DNA from: Streptomyces griseus subsp. griseus
GTDB taxonomy: Bacteria; Actinomycetota; Actinomycetes; Streptomycetales; Streptomycetaceae
DNA: 64,000 nucleotides
NCBI RefSeq assembly: GCF_003610995.1
Contig: NZ_CP032543.1
Location: 62,001 to 126,000, forward strand
Direction: 5' to 3'
Below the pieces are notes generated by a model that was not told where the DNA came from, did not search any database, and was given only the letters and a program-made list of their open reading frames with translations. Within the stretch, counting starts at the first letter, position 1. The number at the start of each line of letters is the position of its first letter. Positions 53,076 to 60,540 of this stretch are shown here, in pieces. The position numbers and the translations under genes were made by a program.

Positions 53076-53097
53076 ATTAAGTTGTGCACAACTTAAT
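53076..53097. promoter_or_regulatory. OhrR operator, 22-bp perfect palindrome
   Basis: ATTAAGTTGTG is followed directly by its reverse complement. It lies 27 bases from the ohrR start and about 70 bases from the ohrA start, where a repressor would block both. Confidence 0.85.
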
Positions 53098-53164
53098 GAT
53101 GTGCAATCTTTGTGTTCGTGACCGCGACCGATCCGTTCGCGGCACCGACGAGGAGGGTCACCCC

Positions 53165-53575
53165 ATGGACGCGCTGTACACCGCCGCCGCAACCGCCAAC
53201 GGCCGTGAGGGACGTGCCGTGAGCTCGGACGGTCAGATCGACCTGCCGCTCGCCCTGCCCCCGGCCCTCGGCGGCAACGGCAAGGGCACCAACCCCGAGC
53301 AGCTCTTCGCAGCCGGGTACGCGGCCTGTTTCGCCAGTGCGATGGCGTCGGTCGCCCGTGAGATGAAGGTCGACACCAAGGACGTCTCGGTGACCGCCGA
53401 GGTCTCCATCGGCAAGGACGGCGGCGGCTTCGGTCTCGCGGTCGTCATGCGCGTGGAGCTGCCGGACTCCCTCACCGGAGAGGTCGGGCAGCAGCTCGTC
53501 GAGGCCACCCACGCCTACTGCCCCTACTCCAAGGCGACCCGCGGGAACATCGACGTGGAGCTGGTCATCGAGTAG
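53165..53575 (+). CDS. ohrA: Organic hydroperoxide resistance protein (Ohr/OsmC)
   Basis: 136 aa. The two redox cysteines are in AAGYAACFASAM and HAYCPYSKATRGN, the Ohr signature; the start MDALYTAAATANGREGRAVS is also typical. It reduces organic and lipid peroxides using lipoyl or similar thiols. GAGGAGGG precedes the ATG at a good distance. Control by OhrR is expected from the divergent arrangement. Confidence 0.95.
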   Translation: MDALYTAAATANGREGRAVSSDGQIDLPLALPPALGGNGKGTNPEQLFAAGYAACFASAMASVAREMKVDTKDVSVTAEVSIGKDGGGFGLAVVMRVELPDSLTGEVGQQLVEATHAYCPYSKATRGNIDVELVIE

Positions 53576-54409
53576 TCCCCCGCCCTCGGGCGGTCAGGCG
53601 GGCCAGTACCGCCTCGACCGCCCGGCGTATGGTGTCGCGTCCCTCGTCCGTCGGGTCGAGGGGCTCGCAGCCGTGGCGGCCCTCCGGTACGTCGACCACC
53701 TCGACGTGGGCCCCGCGGCGTTCGGCCTCGGTGAGGAACTCCTCGACGGTGACGGCGATCTCGGCCAGCTGGCGCCCTGCCCGGACCAGCACGACCGGGA
53801 GCTTCCCCGCGTGGGCGACCGCCCGCACCGGGTGGAACCGGGGGTCGGCCACCCCCAGCTCGGCAACGGGGCCAGAATCGGGTAGTTGGCGGCCAGGCAG
53901 CGCAGCCAGGGCGGGGGCGCGGCCAGCCAGTCCGCGGCGAGGGGGCCGCCGCCGGAGAAGAACCACAGGGCGACCCGGTCCGCGTCCACCCGGGGGTCGG
54001 CGCGGACCCGGCCCACCGCGGTGGCGACATCCACGGCCGCCCGATGGCAGTCGGTGAAGGCGTGCAGCCGGTGGTCGAGGGTCACGGCCAAGGCTCCCCG
54101 CCCGGCGACGTACCGCGCGCACCCCGTCAGGGCCGGCCAGTCCCGGGGCGTCGGCCGCGCCCCGGCCGGTACGGGGCCGCCGTGGACGAACACCACGGCC
54201 GGATGCGGCCCCTGCGCCTCGGGGAGGTACAGGTCGGTGTTGCCGGCACGTTCGCGGGGCCGTTCGGGAACGTCGAGGAGGAACGGCCGCAGATGCGAGG
54301 GCGGTTCGGTGGCGTCGGCGGGCTTCAGCCGTTGGCCCCCGCCGGCCGCCGCCCCGGTCAGGATAGCGCCGCCCTGCCGGCCGGGATCCAGAGCGGTGTG
54401 TCGATCATG
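53575..54409 (-). pseudogene. Alpha/beta hydrolase gene with at least one frameshift
   Basis: The frame VVFVHGGPVPAGARPTPRDW, GRGALAVTLDHRLHAFTD, DRVALWFFSGGGPLAADW (nucleophile elbow) runs up to AANYPILAP, and then the other frame takes over with AELGVADPRFHPVRAV, LPVVLVRAGRQLAEIAVTVE and VDVPEGRHGCEPLDPTDE (catalytic His region). The G run at 53868-53871 is one base short for continuity. Upstream of VFVHGG the same frame reads LKPADATEPPSHLRPFLLD and LYLPEAQGPHPA, but no start in frame was found; joining it to ATG 54409 needs a second shift. The intact gene would be a cytoplasmic esterase-like enzyme. Confidence 0.7.
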
Positions 54410-54512
54410 ACGTCCACCGACGGCCCGGCCCGTCTCAAGTCCGCACTCGGCAGTGGGACCGGCCAGCTCCGCCAGGCTGCGGCCGACGCGGGCCGGGCCG
54501 GGGTCCGCTGAG

Positions 54513-54543
54513 GCCGGTCCCGGGCCCGCACGGCCCGGGACCG
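54513..54543. terminator. GC-rich hairpin terminator
   Basis: CCGGTCCCGGGCC pairs with its complement across a 5-base loop, 28 bases after the end of the DUF4430 gene (54571). Confidence 0.75.
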
Positions 54544-54570
54544 GCTGTCCTGCGGGAGGGCTCCGCCCTT

Positions 54571-55059
54571 CTAGAAGGCGGTCCAGGTGAAGGCGACCTT
54601 GTCGCCGGCGCTCAGCTTGAACTGGCAGCCGCCGACCGGGATCGAGGTGCCGTTGACGGCGATGTTCCAGTAGGCGACGCCCCCGCCGCTGACGTTCTTT
54701 ATCGTGTCGACGGAGTAGTCGTCGAACGACGCGTACCAGGTGCCGTCCCAGGTGAAGTGTCTCTTCCGCGCGGCGTCGTCGAGTGCGGCGGTCGGGGTGG
54801 GTACGGCGCTCGGGTTGGCTCCGCCGTTGGTGCCGTCGCAGCGGTGGGTGCCGCCGGTGGCGGTGGTCACGTCATGCCCCTTGGTCGTGATCTTTCCCTT
54901 GAAGAGGCGTCCGTCCGGCCCCTTCACGGTGAGGGAGACCTTCACGGGGGCGTTCGTGGAGGCCTTGGCCTGCGGCTGGGCGACAGCGGGGGCGGAGGCG
55001 AGAGCGAGGCCGAGTGCGGCCGTGACGACGAGGGTGCGGCGGGCCGATGTCAGGTGCAC
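54571..55059 (-). CDS. Secreted DUF4430 (transcobalamin-like) protein under a B12 riboswitch
   Basis: 162 aa from GTG 55059 (AAGG 8 bases upstream). Signal peptide: HLTSARRTLVVTAALGLALA ending near AVA. The mature part has the DUF4430 pattern VSLTVKGPDGRLFKGKITT and, at the end, AYWNIAVNGTSIPVGG and KLSAGDKVAFTWTAF, the fold of the transcobalamin C-terminal domain. A cobalamin riboswitch precedes it, so expression should be switched by B12. It may bind cobalamin or a cobinamide outside the cell. No transporter or cobalamin biosynthesis gene is adjacent, and no membrane anchor is seen. Confidence 0.88.
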   Translation of the reverse strand: MHLTSARRTLVVTAALGLALASAPAVAQPQAKASTNAPVKVSLTVKGPDGRLFKGKITTKGHDVTTATGGTHRCDGTNGGANPSAVPTPTAALDDAARKRHFTWDGTWYASFDDYSVDTIKNVSGGGVAYWNIAVNGTSIPVGGCQFKLSAGDKVAFTWTAF

Positions 55060-55204
55060 GAGTGTGCCTTTCCGGTGCGGGGCAGCCTGCCGTGCCGCAC
55101 CGGGGCCCGACCGTCCGCGCCGCGTCCGTCCGCGCGTCTCGCGGCGTACGCGCGGCGGACCGGGGCCGCGGGGCTTCGCACTGCAGACCATGACAGGGGA
55201 AGCG

Positions 55205-55330
55205 GTACACGTCACGCGCCGGGCTGTCCGACTCACGGCCCGACGGGCCGCACACGGTTGCAGGTCAGCGCCGGATTCCCACCGGCTTCCCCCAGTCGCG
55301 CACGCATTCAGTTGTCGCTCCGGATCTCCG
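55205..55330 (-). promoter_or_regulatory. Cobalamin (B12) riboswitch
   Basis: On the minus strand the core reads GGGGGAAGCCGGTGGGAATC, then CCGGCGCTGACCTGCAACCG, then GAGTCGGACAGCCCGGCG. This matches the order of conserved cobalamin riboswitch blocks (GAAxxCGGTGxxAATCCG, the B12-box CGCTGACCCGCAACCGT, and GAGTCxGAxACC). The core spans about 55214-55295; outer boundaries are estimates. The gene start at 55059 leaves about 150 bases for an expression platform, which can fold into GC-rich stems. Confidence 0.87.
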
Positions 55331-55407
55331 AAGCCCTCGCATGCTACGGCCAGTTGGGCGCGCTTAGCCGGGGAACGGGCCAAATACACCGTCCGTGCGC
55401 AGCGGGG

Positions 55408-56085
55408 TCAGCGGCCGGAGGGCGGGCCGAAGCGCTCGGGTGCCAGGGTGGCGAGGAGGGAGGTGACCACGAGATCCGTCGAGGCGGCCATGTCCACGGA
55501 GTCCGGCGACAGCAGCCACTGGACCTGGAGGCCGTCCATGACCGCGATGATGGCGTTGGCCGCGTTCCCGGTCAGCTCCGCGCGGTCGGCGGGGAGTTGG
55601 CACGCCTCGCGCAGGGCGTCGGCGACGAAGACCCGCAGTCCGTCGTAGCGGTCGCGGAAGTAGTCCTGGGCCGGGTGGTCGTCGGTGACGGACTCCGCCG
55701 AGAGGACCGCGTACAGCCTGACGATCCCTTCGCGCTCGGCGTTGCGGAGCGCGGTGTTCACCAGGTGGCGCAGGAAGTCGAGCCCCTGGGGGCGGTCGGG
55801 GCCGAGCTGTTCGATGTCGGCCCGGTCGCGCAGTTCGAGGACGCTGGTGAGGAGCAGCGCCTTGGAGCGGAAGTAGTGCAGGACGCCCGCCTGGGTGAGA
55901 CCGACCCGGTCCGCGATCTCCGCCAGCGAGGCGTTGTTGTAGCCGCGCGCGGCGAAGGTGTCCATGGCGATGGACAGGATGTCCTGCTGGCGCTGCTGGG
56001 CTTCCGGACTGCGCGGCGTACGGGGCTTGGCCGGACGGCGCGGCGGCCGGCCGACCGACTGGTTGCCCACTGACTGGTTGCTCAC
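55408..56085 (-). CDS. TetR/AcrR-family transcriptional regulator
   Basis: 225 aa, GTG start at 56085. DNA-binding domain: QDILSIAMDTFAARGYNNAS, IADRVGLTQAGVLHYFRSKA. Ligand domain follows. The extreme N-terminus has the duplication NQSVG-NQSVG. It is divergent from the GH30 gene (166 bases apart), whose expression it could control; CTAA-CCAC-TTAG near 56168-56179 is a possible but weak site. Confidence 0.85.
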   Translation of the reverse strand: MSNQSVGNQSVGRPPRRPAKPRTPRSPEAQQRQQDILSIAMDTFAARGYNNASLAEIADRVGLTQAGVLHYFRSKALLLTSVLELRDRADIEQLGPDRPQGLDFLRHLVNTALRNAEREGIVRLYAVLSAESVTDDHPAQDYFRDRYDGLRVFVADALREACQLPADRAELTGNAANAIIAVMDGLQVQWLLSPDSVDMAASTDLVVTSLLATLAPERFGPPSGR

Positions 56086-56251
56086 CCGGTCAGCTTAAGC
56101 CTGCTCGGAACGGTGATCCGGGAGAGATCCGCCCGGGACGGCAGAACACCGCCTCCGACTACTTACTAACCACTTAGCGGGTGTGGTTTCATGCCGTTGC
56201 CCCGCCGATGTCTCCAGGTATCGACGTATCGACCCAAGGAGAGAGCCGCAC

Positions 56252-58150
56252 ATGCCTCACCCCCACCCCCGGCGCCTCAGAGCACGCGCGGCAGGCGCCG
56301 CGCTCGTCATGGCCGTCGCCGGACTCGGCGTCAACGCCACCGTCACCACAGCCCGGGCCGCCGACCCGGTCGCCCAGGTCTGGGTGACCACCACCGACGG
56401 CAGCAAGAAGCTCACCGCCGACGGAAGCGTGCCGTTCACCGGCACCCCGCAGGGCGTCGACATCCGGATCGACGCCAACAGCAAGGGCCAGAGGTTCACC
56501 GGCGCGGGCGCCTCCGTGACCGGTGCCTCGGCCCATCTCATCCAGGGCCTCCCCCAGGCCCAGCGCACCACACTTCTCAGGTCGCTGTTCTCCGCGGAGG
56601 GGGACGGCATCGGACTCAACTACCTGCGCCAGCCGCTGGGCAGCACCGACTTCGACGCCAACTCCGACTTCTACACGTACGAGGACACCCGGGGCTCGTT
56701 CTCCATCGACCGGGACCGGAGCCAGATCATCCCGGTCCTGAAGCAGGCCACCGCGATCAACCCCGCCATCCGGTTCATGGGCTCGCCCTGGTCTCCCCCG
56801 GCCTGGATGAAGACGAACAACTCCCTCAACGGGGGCAGCCTCAGGACCGAGCACCACCAGGCGTACGCCGACTATCTGGTGAAGGCGATCAGGGCGTACG
56901 GGCAGGAGGGGATCACCCTCACCGACCTCACGGCGCAGAACGAGCCGGAGTTCGCGACCAGTTACCCGTCGATGAGCATGACGGCCGCCCAGCAGGCGGA
57001 CTTCTTCCAGGTCCTGGACCGTACGCTGACCGCCGCGAACCTGCCCACCAACCTCCTGGCGTACGACCACAACTGGGACCACCCCAACTACCCGCTGGAC
57101 GTCTTCGCCCGGACGGGCGGCATCCAGCGGATCATCGGTGCGGCCTTCCACTGCTACGGCGGGGCACCGGCGGCGCAGCAGCAGATCGTCAACGCCGGGA
57201 AGCGGGTCTTCTTCACCGAGTGCTCGGGCACCGACAGCGCGAACCCCGCCACCACGTTCGGCGACACCCTCAAGTGGCACACCGAGAACCTCGTCGTCCA
57301 GAACATGCGCAACGGCGGCGAGACGGTCATCAACTGGAATCTCGCCCTGGACCGGAACGGCGGACCCCACCAGGGCCACTGCACCAACCGCTGCAACGGC
57401 ATCGTCGAGATCGCCGGCGGCCAGGTCACCCGGAACGCGGAGTTCTACGTCCTGGGGCACGTCACCAAGTTCGTCAAGCCCGGCGCGACCCGTATCGGCT
57501 CCACCAGCCAGGGTGCGGGCGGTGTGCAGAACGTCGCCTTCCAGAACCCCGACGGAACGCGTGCCGCCGTCGTCGTCAACACCGCCTCCGGCGCCCAGCG
57601 GTTCTCGCTGACGGACAACGGCAGGTCCCTCGCGTACACCCTGCCCGCCGGTGCCGTCGCCACGTTCACCTGGGACGGGAGCGGTGGTACGACGGAGCCT
57701 CCGGGGGGTTCCATCGATCCGGCCGCCTGGTACCGGGTGCAGAACACCAACAGCGGGGCCTGCCTGGACGCCGCCGACTGGGGCACCGGTGACGGCACCG
57801 CGCTGCAGCAGTGGGCGTGCGGCACCGAGGCCAACCAGAGCTGGCAGTTCCGGCCGACCGGCGGCGGGCACTACCAGGTGGTGAACCGGCACAACACGAA
57901 GGTGTGGGACGTGGACGGCGGCGCCGGGGCGACCGCCGACGGCACCAAGGTCCACCTCTGGTCGTACGTGGGCTCCACGAACCAGCAGTGGCGGCCCGAA
58001 CCCCTGGCCACCACCGGGCGGTACCGCTTCGTCGCCCGCCACAGCGGCAAGTGCCTCACCGTCGACAGCTCCTCCACCGCGAACGGGGCCCGACTCTCCC
58101 AGCAGCCGTGCAACGGGGCTGCCGCCCAGTCGTTCGCGCTGACCGGCTGA
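56252..58150 (+). CDS. Secreted GH30 glucanase with ricin-B lectin
   Basis: 632 aa. The signal peptide ends near ARAA (residue 35). The GH30 (beta/alpha)8 barrel includes the acid/base Glu in DLTAQNEPEFATSYP and the nucleophile Glu in RVFFTECSGTDSA, with SPWSPPAWMKTNNSLNGG between. A beta-sandwich follows (about 410-495). The C-terminal beta-trefoil (about 500-632) has QQWACGTEANQSW, HLWSYVGSTNQQW and QQPCNGAAAQSF. GH30 enzymes of this shape act as endo-beta-1,6-glucanases or glucosylceramidases, which suits a mycolytic set with GH16 and GH64. AAGGAGAG precedes the ATG. Terminator at 58168. Confidence 0.9.
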   Translation: MPHPHPRRLRARAAGAALVMAVAGLGVNATVTTARAADPVAQVWVTTTDGSKKLTADGSVPFTGTPQGVDIRIDANSKGQRFTGAGASVTGASAHLIQGLPQAQRTTLLRSLFSAEGDGIGLNYLRQPLGSTDFDANSDFYTYEDTRGSFSIDRDRSQIIPVLKQATAINPAIRFMGSPWSPPAWMKTNNSLNGGSLRTEHHQAYADYLVKAIRAYGQEGITLTDLTAQNEPEFATSYPSMSMTAAQQADFFQVLDRTLTAANLPTNLLAYDHNWDHPNYPLDVFARTGGIQRIIGAAFHCYGGAPAAQQQIVNAGKRVFFTECSGTDSANPATTFGDTLKWHTENLVVQNMRNGGETVINWNLALDRNGGPHQGHCTNRCNGIVEIAGGQVTRNAEFYVLGHVTKFVKPGATRIGSTSQGAGGVQNVAFQNPDGTRAAVVVNTASGAQRFSLTDNGRSLAYTLPAGAVATFTWDGSGGTTEPPGGSIDPAAWYRVQNTNSGACLDAADWGTGDGTALQQWACGTEANQSWQFRPTGGGHYQVVNRHNTKVWDVDGGAGATADGTKVHLWSYVGSTNQQWRPEPLATTGRYRFVARHSGKCLTVDSSSTANGARLSQQPCNGAAAQSFALTG

Positions 58151-58167
58151 CCGCGCAGCGCCGCACG

Positions 58168-58199
58168 TCGGGCCCCGCCGAGTCCTGGGCGGGGCCCGA
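58168..58199. terminator. Bidirectional terminator
   Basis: TCGGGCCCCGCC pairs with its complement (12-bp stem, 8-base loop), between the convergent GH30 and TetR genes. Confidence 0.75.
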
Positions 58200-58211
58200 C
58201 CGCGTAGCGGC

Positions 58212-58859
58212 TCAGCCCCGGATCGCGGTCAGCAGCCGGGCGCAGCGGGCCGCCATGTCCCGCGCCGACCGGTCGGGGTGGCCGGTCCACCAGCCCACGA
58301 GTGCGCCGACCGTGCCGGTCCACACGTGCTTCAGCGCGTCGGCGTCCAGCGGGTCGTCGTTGCCGCGCTCGCGCAGGAGGTCCGCCGTTCCGGACGCGGC
58401 GAGGTCGTCGATGGTCCGCCGGTGCCGATGCGCGGCGGCGTGCAGGTCGGTACCGGGCCTCAGCGTCCTGTCGTACAGCACGAACCAGGCGCCCCGCTGC
58501 TCCTCCAGGACTTCGAAGACGGCGCTGAGCACGCGATGGGGCGTCTCAGCCCTGGGGTGCTCCCCGGCCATCGCCTCCTCGATCGCGGTGACGAGCCGAG
58601 GCGCGACGCGCTCCAGGCAGGCGAGGTAGAGGCCGTCCTTGGAGCCGAAGTACGTGTACAGCATCGGCTTGGTGACACCCACACGCCCCGCGATCGCGGC
58701 CATCGACGCGGAGGCGTGGCCGTGGCGGCCGAACTCGTCCACGGCCGCCGCGAGGATCTGCTCCTCGCGGCGCGCGCGGGGGATCCCCTTGGTCCCGGCG
58801 CCACGGGGGCCGTTCGCGGGCGGGGTGGAGGCGGACACCGAGGATCTTGCCGTGTTCAT
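58212..58859 (-). CDS. TetR/AcrR-family transcriptional regulator
   Basis: 215 aa. DNA-binding part: EEQILAAAVDEFGRHGHASA, AGRVGVTKPMLYTYFGSKDG. Divergent from the FAD oxidase gene with a repeated GTAAATTAC site (58880-58903) between the starts; it most likely represses that gene and itself. Confidence 0.87.
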   Translation of the reverse strand: MNTARSSVSASTPPANGPRGAGTKGIPRARREEQILAAAVDEFGRHGHASASMAAIAGRVGVTKPMLYTYFGSKDGLYLACLERVAPRLVTAIEEAMAGEHPRAETPHRVLSAVFEVLEEQRGAWFVLYDRTLRPGTDLHAAAHRHRRTIDDLAASGTADLLRERGNDDPLDADALKHVWTGTVGALVGWWTGHPDRSARDMAARCARLLTAIRG

Positions 58860-58879
58860 GCCTGGAACTATACGTTGCA

Positions 58880-58903
58880 GTAAATTACCCAGAGGTAAAT
58901 TAC
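58880..58903. promoter_or_regulatory. Double GTAAATTAC operator
   Basis: The 9-mer GTAAATTAC occurs at 58880-58888 and 58895-58903, 15 bp apart, in an otherwise GC-rich region between divergent starts at 58859 and 58921. Extended arms (CAGTAAATTACC and GGTAAATTACTG) form an imperfect inverted repeat. Confidence 0.7.
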
Positions 58904-58920
58904 TGGAAGGTCATACGCTC

Positions 58921-60540
58921 ATGGCGGACCATGCCTCCTCCCTTCCTCCCTCGCCCGCCGGCGCCCCCAGCCGGTCCTGGTGGGGCTGGGGTGACGTGGA
59001 CCAGGCCCTGCCCGACGCGGAGTGCGCCTCGCTGGCCGCTCTGATCCCTGGCGCGGCGGCGTCGGCGCTCCCCGTTCCATCGGTCGCCTCGCTGGAGCTG
59101 CCCCCGGTGCGGGTGAGCGCCCCTGCGACGCTCGCCCGTCTCGTGTCCTCCGCCCCGGCCGACCGTGCGGCCCACACCTACGGCAAGGCGTTCCGGGACG
59201 TGGTCCGCGCGCTGTACGGCGATCTGGCGGCCGCTCCGGATCTGGTCGCCCGCCCCCGGGACGAACGGGACGTGGTGGACCTCCTGGACTGGGCCGCCGG
59301 GGCGGACATCGCCGTGGTCCCGTACGGGGCGGGCAGTTCGGTCGTCGGCGGGGTCGAGTGCCGCGCCGGGGAGCATTCCGGAGTCCTCTCCCTGGACCTG
59401 TCCGGGCTGGACCGGGTCCTGGAGATCGACAGGGTCAGCCGGGCCGCGCGGATCCAGGCGGGTGTCCTGGGGCCCGGCCTGGAGTCGCGGCTACGGCCGC
59501 ACGGGCTGACACTGCGCCACTTCCCGCAGAGCTTCGCGTTCTCCACGCTCGGCGGCTGGCTCGCCACCCGCGCGGGCGGTCATTACGCCACCCTCCACAC
59601 GCACATCGACGACCTGGTCGAATCCCTGCGCGTGGTCACCCCGGCGGGGGTGAGCGAGTCGTTGCGAGTGCCGGGTTCGGGGGCCGGGCCTTCGCCGGAC
59701 CGGTTGTTCCTCGGCTCGGAGGGCACTCTCGGGATCATCACGGAGGCGTGGATGCGGCTCCAGGACCGCCCGTCCCACAAGGCGTCGGCCTCGGTGGTGT
59801 TCGAGCGTTTCCCCGACGCGGTGGAGGCCGTCCGGGCGATCGCGCAGTCGGGCCTGCACCCGGCCAACTGCCGCCTGCTGGACCCGGGCGAGGCGGCCCT
59901 GTCGGGGGTGGCCGAGGGGGGCGGGAGCGTGCTGGTGCTGGGGGTGGAGTCGGCGCACGGGCCGGTGGGGAGCCGGCTCGCGGAACTGGTCGCCCTGGCC
60001 CGGGACCACGGCGGCTCCCCGGTGGAGCGGCCGGCGGCCGCGGGCGACTCGGCCGCCGAGACCTGGCGTTCGGCGTTCCTGCGCATGCCCTACCTCCGCG
60101 ACGGGCTGGCCCGGATGAGCGTGATCAGCGAGACGTTCGAGACGGCCTGCACCTGGGACCGGTTCCCGGCCCTGTACGAGGCGGTGCACCGGGACGTCGG
60201 GGAGGCCGTACGGAAGGTGACGGGTGTGTCCGGCCTGATCAACTGCCGCTTCACGCACATCTATCCCGACGGGCCCGCCCCCTATTTCACGGTGATCGCT
60301 CCCGGCCGGCGCGGGTCGGAGGTCGCCATGTGGGACGAGATCAAGGCCGCGGCCATGGAGACGCTCGGCGAGCAGGGGGCGACGGTCACCCATCACCACG
60401 CGGTCGGCCGCGACCACCGGCCGGGGTACGACCGCCAGCGCCCGGAGCCGTTCGCGCTCGCGCTGCGGGCCGCGAAGCAGGCGCTCGACCCTGCCGGAAT
60501 CCTCAACCCGGGGGTGCTGTTCGACGCCGCGACGAGGTGA
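58921..60540 (+). CDS. FAD-linked oxidase, alkyl-DHAP synthase-like
   Basis: 539 aa. N-terminal PP-loop FAD-binding domain (PRDERDVVDLLDWAAGADIA, VPYGAGSSVVGGVECRAG, LDLSGLDRVLEIDRVSRAA) and a C-terminal FAD-linked oxidase domain with DPAGILNPGVLF at its end. VTHHHAVGRDHRPGYDRQRP near residue 500 is the histidine-rich stretch typical of alkyldihydroxyacetonephosphate synthases, which form ether lipids in animals; in Streptomyces the same family is used for varied oxidations. The cofactor is probably non-covalent FAD. The 3' end overlaps the convergent FUSC gene by 38 bases. Confidence 0.88.
   Translation: MADHASSLPPSPAGAPSRSWWGWGDVDQALPDAECASLAALIPGAAASALPVPSVASLELPPVRVSAPATLARLVSSAPADRAAHTYGKAFRDVVRALYGDLAAAPDLVARPRDERDVVDLLDWAAGADIAVVPYGAGSSVVGGVECRAGEHSGVLSLDLSGLDRVLEIDRVSRAARIQAGVLGPGLESRLRPHGLTLRHFPQSFAFSTLGGWLATRAGGHYATLHTHIDDLVESLRVVTPAGVSESLRVPGSGAGPSPDRLFLGSEGTLGIITEAWMRLQDRPSHKASASVVFERFPDAVEAVRAIAQSGLHPANCRLLDPGEAALSGVAEGGGSVLVLGVESAHGPVGSRLAELVALARDHGGSPVERPAAAGDSAAETWRSAFLRMPYLRDGLARMSVISETFETACTWDRFPALYEAVHRDVGEAVRKVTGVSGLINCRFTHIYPDGPAPYFTVIAPGRRGSEVAMWDEIKAAAMETLGEQGATVTHHHAVGRDHRPGYDRQRPEPFALALRAAKQALDPAGILNPGVLFDAATR

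Noticed and set aside
54408..54512. A 34-aa plus-strand frame (MTSTDGPARLKSALGSGTGQ...)
   Set aside because: Too short, no ribosome site, and it overlaps the presumed 5' end of the broken hydrolase on the other strand.
56189..58042. A 617-aa minus-strand frame opposite GH30
   Set aside because: Val/Gly/Arg-rich product with no domain; the plus strand encodes a complete GH30 enzyme.
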